Below, piece by piece: positions 7,071 through 9,480 of a DNA stretch of 9,480 bases (the stretch's first letter is position 1; every line of letters begins with the position of its first letter). The DNA lies in NCBI GenBank assembly GCA_027623585.1, contig JAQBVK010000075.1, positions 1 through 9,480 on the forward strand, given 5' to 3'. Made by a program: the position numbers and the translations under genes. This DNA comes from Planctomycetota bacterium (GTDB lineage Bacteria > Planctomycetota > UBA1135). Below the pieces are notes generated by a model. It searched no databases and was not told where the DNA came from. It worked only from the letters and a program-made list of their open reading frames with translations.

Positions 7071-8087
7071 ATGCTCCTGCTCCTGCTCCCTCTACTCGCC
7101 CAAACTCCGGAGCCCCCGGCCGAACCGCCGGCCGATCCGGTGGCGGAGCGGCGCCGCGCGCAAGGAGAAGCGCGCGCGGCAGCCAGAGAGCTCCAACGCG
7201 CGCGTGATTCTGCGCAGCGCGTGTTGATGGCGGTTTTTCAAGAGGATCGGCTCACGGATCTCGGGCGCGAGGAATGCCTTAATCGCATGGTGGCTTTCGA
7301 CCGCGATGAGGACGCGCGCGTTTCATTCGAAGAGTTCGAACGATTGGTGAAGTGGTCTCCGTTCCGGTCGCCGCGCGGCAACGACGCAGCGATGAAGGCG
7401 GAGGACGCTTGGACGGTCTTGTTGCGATTCGCGGACGCGGATGCGGACGGCGTGCTCGCGCACGAGGAAGTGCTGGCCTACTTCGACGAGCGTGATCTCG
7501 ATCACGACGGCCTGCTGACGCGCAACGAGCGCGCGGATGGTCCGCGCGTCGGCGAAAAAGCGCCTGATTTCGCGCTTGCGCCGCCCGGTGAGGGGGAGTT
7601 GCAGTCCTTGTCGGCCTTGATCAAGCAAGGCAAGCCGGTCGCGCTCTTGTTCGGCTCCTATTCATGAGGACCGTTTCGTACGCAAGCCGGTCGGCTGCGT
7701 GAACTGAGCGACAACTACGGCGATCAGGTCGAGTTTCGGATCGTGTACATACGAGAGGCTCATCCGATCGACGGAGAATCGCCGCCGCAAGAGGCGGACG
7801 CGCCGCAAATCCTTCAACCCAAGACGATGGAGGCACGGCAGGAGGTCGCGACTGCCTGCGTCGCGGGATTGGAACTGGACGCGATTCCCGCGTGGGTGGA
7901 CGAGATGGATGACGCGGTCAACCGTGCGTACGCGGCGCAGCCGGATCGGCTCTACCTGATCGGCGTCGATGGCAAGGTCGTCTGGAAGTGCGGCCAAGGG
8001 CCGCGGGGTTTCGACCCGGACGGCATGGAGGTCGCGATCCGCAAGCTGCTCGGACTTGACGAACCGCCGCCTACAATGGCGGAATGA
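7071..8087 (+). CDS. EF-hand / iodothyronine-deiodinase-like selenoprotein, UGA (7665-7667) read as selenocysteine
   Basis: A 338-aa protein if UGA codon 199 is read through; a standard caller would give a 198-aa stub plus a 114-aa fragment. A hydrophobic leader (MLLLLLPLLAQT) suggests export, followed by a Pro/Glu linker and a charged helix (about 26-60). Three EF-hand loops follow: D77-x-D79-x-D81..E88, D122-x-D124-x-D126-G..E133 and D142-x-D144-x-D146-G..E153. A redoxin entry (GEKAPDFAL, about 161-169) leads to VALLFGSYS-U199-GPFR. Beyond UGA the frame carries deiodinase signatures: VEFRIVYIREAHPIDG (220-235, His231) and RLYLIGVDGKVVWKCGQGPRGF (about 293-314). Animal deiodinases have FGSCTUPPF, IIYIEEAHPSDG and a GRGPxGY end in the same order. 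Sec is the catalytic residue there; the bacterial substrate is unknown and need not be a thyroid hormone. A SECIS-like hairpin follows the UGA. The stop TGA overlaps the hutU start (ATGA). Confidence 0.9.
7665..7667 (+). other. Selenocysteine codon UGA (Sec199)
   Basis: TGA stands exactly where deiodinases have Sec (FGSYS-U-GPFR against FGSCT-U-PPF). The same frame runs on for 139 sense codons with conserved motifs on both sides. A decayed gene or plain stop would not keep the downstream part so well. Confidence 0.88.
7673..7704 (+). promoter_or_regulatory. Bacterial SECIS-like hairpin downstream of the UGA
   Basis: ACGC (7680-7683) pairs with GCGT (7697-7700), A7684 is bulged, and AGCC (7685-7688) pairs with GGCT (7693-7696), closing a GGTC tetraloop (7689-7692). 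Eight pairs are perfect; GTT 7673-7675 with AAC 7702-7704 may extend the stem past an internal loop. The loop GG begins 22 nt after the UGA. In E. coli fdhF the SelB-binding hairpin has a GGUCU apical loop, a bulge on the 5' arm and a GG about 19 nt after UGA. The element lies within the coding sequence, as in bacteria. Confidence 0.75.
8072..8077 (+). promoter_or_regulatory. -10 hexamer TACAAT of hutU inside the selenoprotein 3' end
   Basis: TACAAT is followed by GGCGGA and ATG 8084, a gap of 6 nt. It lies in the last codons of the preceding gene. TTGACG at 8056-8061 is only 10 bp upstream, too close to act as its -35. It suggests that hutU can be transcribed independently as well as by read-through. 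Confidence 0.5.
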
Positions 8088-9480
8088 GCACGAAGACGGC
8101 GAGCGAGGGCCGAGTTTGGCCGCGCGCGGCAGCGCCACTCACGATCCGGCCAGGCGAGGCGCAACGCGCGCCGCGCGGTCCAGAGTTGCACTGCGTCGAT
8201 TGGCACGCCGAAGGCGCGTTGCGCATGTTCCTCAACAACCTCGACGCGGAGGTGGCCGAGCGGCCGGAGGATCTCGTGGTCTACGGCGGAACCGGCAAGG
8301 CGGCGCGCGATTGGGAGTCGGCAGTGAAGATCGTCGAAACCCTTCAGCAACTCGCACCCGACGAAACGATGCTGGTGCAGAGCGGCAAGCCGGTGGCCGT
8401 GTTCCGCACCCATGCGCATGCGCCGAAGGTGTTGATCGCGAACAGCAATCTGGTCGGCAAGTGGGCGAATTGGGAGCATTTCCGCGAGCTCGAGCGGCAG
8501 GGCTTGATGATGTACGGCCAGATGACCGCGGGCTCGTGGATCTACATCGGCACGCAAGGCATTTTGCAGGGCACTTACGAGACCTTTGCGGCGGTGGCGG
8601 CGAAGCGCTTCGGCGGGACACTCAAGGGGCGCGTGTGCGTGACCGCCGGGCTCGGCGGCATGGGCGGCGCGCAGCCGCTGGCGATCACCATGAACGAGGG
8701 CGTGGCGCTGTGCGCCGACGTGGATCGCTCGCGGATCGAGTTTCGCAAGCGTACGCGCTATCTCGACGAGATCGCGCCGAGCATCGAGGAGGCGATCCAG
8801 GAGGCCTGGGCGGCGGCCGAGCGTGGCGCTTCGGTGAGCATCGGCGTGGAGGCGAACGCCACCGAGTTGCTGGAGGCGCTGATCGAGAAGGGACTGACGC
8901 CGGATGTGCTGACCGACCAGACCAGCGCGCACGATCCGCTGCAGGGCTACGTGCCGGATGGCATGACGCTCGAGGCGGCGCTCGCGTTGCGAGAGCGTTC
9001 ACCGGAGGAGTACCAGCGCAAGTCCTTCGCGACCATGGGCAAGCACGTGCGGCTGATGCTCGAGTTGCAGAAGAACGGCGCCGAGACTTTTGATTATGGG
9101 AACAATTTGCGCGCCTTTGCCAAGGAGGAGGCCGGGGTCGCTGACGCCTTCGACTTCCCGGGCTTCGTGCCGGCCTACGTGCGGCCACTGTTCTGCAAGG
9201 GGCAGGGCCCATTCCGTTGGGCTGCGCTGAGCGGGGACCCCGAGGACATCCGCAAGACCGACGAAGCGATCCTGCGCCTGTTCCCGGAGAAGACTCATCT
9301 CGCGCGCTGGATTCGTCTGGCGCAGGAGCGCGTGACCTTCCAAGGTCTCCCGGCGCGCATCTGCTGGCTCGGCTACGGCGAGCGCGACAAGGCAGGACTC
9401 GAGTTCAATCGCATGGTGCGCGAGGGCGAGCTGAGCGCGCCGATCGCGATCGGGCGTGATCACCTCGACTGCGGCAGCGT
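8084..9480 (+). CDS. hutU: Urocanate hydratase (urocanase), 3' end outside window
   Basis: Adds water to urocanate to give imidazolone propionate, the second step of histidine degradation, using tightly bound NAD+ as an electrophile in the cytosol. The frame is open from ATG 8084 to the window edge, 465 codons of the usual roughly 555. Signatures, numbered from that ATG: VYGGTGKAARDW (about 66-77), QMTAGSWIYIGTQGI (about 146-160), the NAD-binding loop TAGLGGMGGAQPLA (about 187-200), and the active-site Cys segment LFCKGQGPFRWAALSGDPED (about 369-388). GLPARICWLGYGERDKAGL and then GELSAPIAIGRDHLDCGSV run into the edge. The start overlaps the selenoprotein stop as ATGA and sits 6 nt after TACAAT. 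It completes the step after HutH, encoded about 5 kb away on the same strand. The missing part is the last roughly 90 residues. Confidence 0.96.
   Translation, partial: MSTKTASEGRVWPRAAAPLTIRPGEAQRAPRGPELHCVDWHAEGALRMFLNNLDAEVAERPEDLVVYGGTGKAARDWESAVKIVETLQQLAPDETMLVQSGKPVAVFRTHAHAPKVLIANSNLVGKWANWEHFRELERQGLMMYGQMTAGSWIYIGTQGILQGTYETFAAVAAKRFGGTLKGRVCVTAGLGGMGGAQPLAITMNEGVALCADVDRSRIEFRKRTRYLDEIAPSIEEAIQEAWAAAERGASVSIGVEANATELLEALIEKGLTPDVLTDQTSAHDPLQGYVPDGMTLEAALALRERSPEEYQRKSFATMGKHVRLMLELQKNGAETFDYGNNLRAFAKEEAGVADAFDFPGFVPAYVRPLFCKGQGPFRWAALSGDPEDIRKTDEAILRLFPEKTHLARWIRLAQERVTFQGLPARICWLGYGERDKAGLEFNRMVREGELSAPIAIGRDHLDCGS

Noticed and set aside
7665..7667. TGA as a premature stop making the gene a pseudogene
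   Set aside because: The downstream frame keeps deiodinase motifs with no other stop or frameshift, and UGA sits exactly at the known Sec site with a SECIS-like hairpin after it.
8056..8061. TTGACG as the -35 of the hutU promoter
   Set aside because: Only 10 bp separate it from TACAAT, far from the usual 16-18.
7743..8087. Separate 114-aa gene starting at GTG 7743
   Set aside because: It starts in the middle of the conserved YIREAHP strand of the thioredoxin fold and is in frame with the upstream part, so it is the C-terminal piece of the selenoprotein.
7969..9093. 374-codon plus-strand frame within hutU
   Set aside because: It is Arg/Gly-rich shadow sequence; the frame from ATG 8084 carries the urocanase motifs and stays open to the window edge.
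1..9480. tRNA, rRNA, CRISPR arrays, insertion sequences
   Set aside because: No cloverleaf-like, regularly spaced repeat, transposase or terminal-repeat signal was seen on reading both strands.

Overview
The window is GC-rich, gene-dense bacterial chromosome. It holds seven genes, two of them cut by the window edges. The lineage cannot be fixed from this stretch. A large exported protein built from carboxypeptidase-regulatory-like folds, an EF-hand/redoxin protein and the gene style together suggest Planctomycetota or a similar environmental phylum (inference, low confidence).

Layout, left to right: (1) 2-1585, plus strand, an envelope protein with repeated beta-sandwich folds, open at the left edge. 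(2) 1635-3176, plus, hutH (histidine ammonia-lyase), whose MIO-forming Ala-Ser-Gly triad reads Ala-Cys-Gly. (3) 3177-3341, a spacer with a 12-bp hairpin and a 7-bp inverted repeat. (4) 3342-4112, plus, a diverged SatD-like/helix-turn-helix protein. (5) 4061-5305, minus, an exported TlpA-like thiol-disulfide protein that overlaps gene 4 tail to tail. (6) 5362-7020, plus, a pyruvate-carboxylase-like gene with its whole middle missing: biotin carboxylase core joined in frame to the C-terminal and biotin-carrier regions. (7) 7071-8087, plus, an exported protein with three EF-hands and an iodothyronine-deiodinase-like thioredoxin fold, read through an in-frame UGA at 7665-7667. (8) 8084-9480, plus, hutU (urocanate hydratase), cut by the right edge.

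The strongest discovery is gene 7. An open-reading-frame caller would split it at the UGA. The reading frame continues for 139 codons beyond it with the deiodinase signatures, and a hairpin with a GGUC apical loop sits at the distance expected of a bacterial SECIS. UGA is therefore very probably selenocysteine, in the FGSxxU position of the deiodinase family.

A second theme is initiation. Five genes have a TANNNT hexamer ending 6-7 nt before the start codon, on both strands. This is the geometry of a -10 box that would start transcription on the start codon itself, giving leaderless mRNAs. It also fixes several starts, notably 1635 for hutH and GTG 3342.

HutH and HutU are the first two enzymes of histidine breakdown (histidine to urocanate to imidazolone propionate), but they lie about 5 kb apart with unrelated genes between. 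hutU overlaps the selenoprotein stop by ATGA and also has its own -10 box. The rest (carboxylase remnant, TlpA-like, SatD-like) shows no obvious pathway link.
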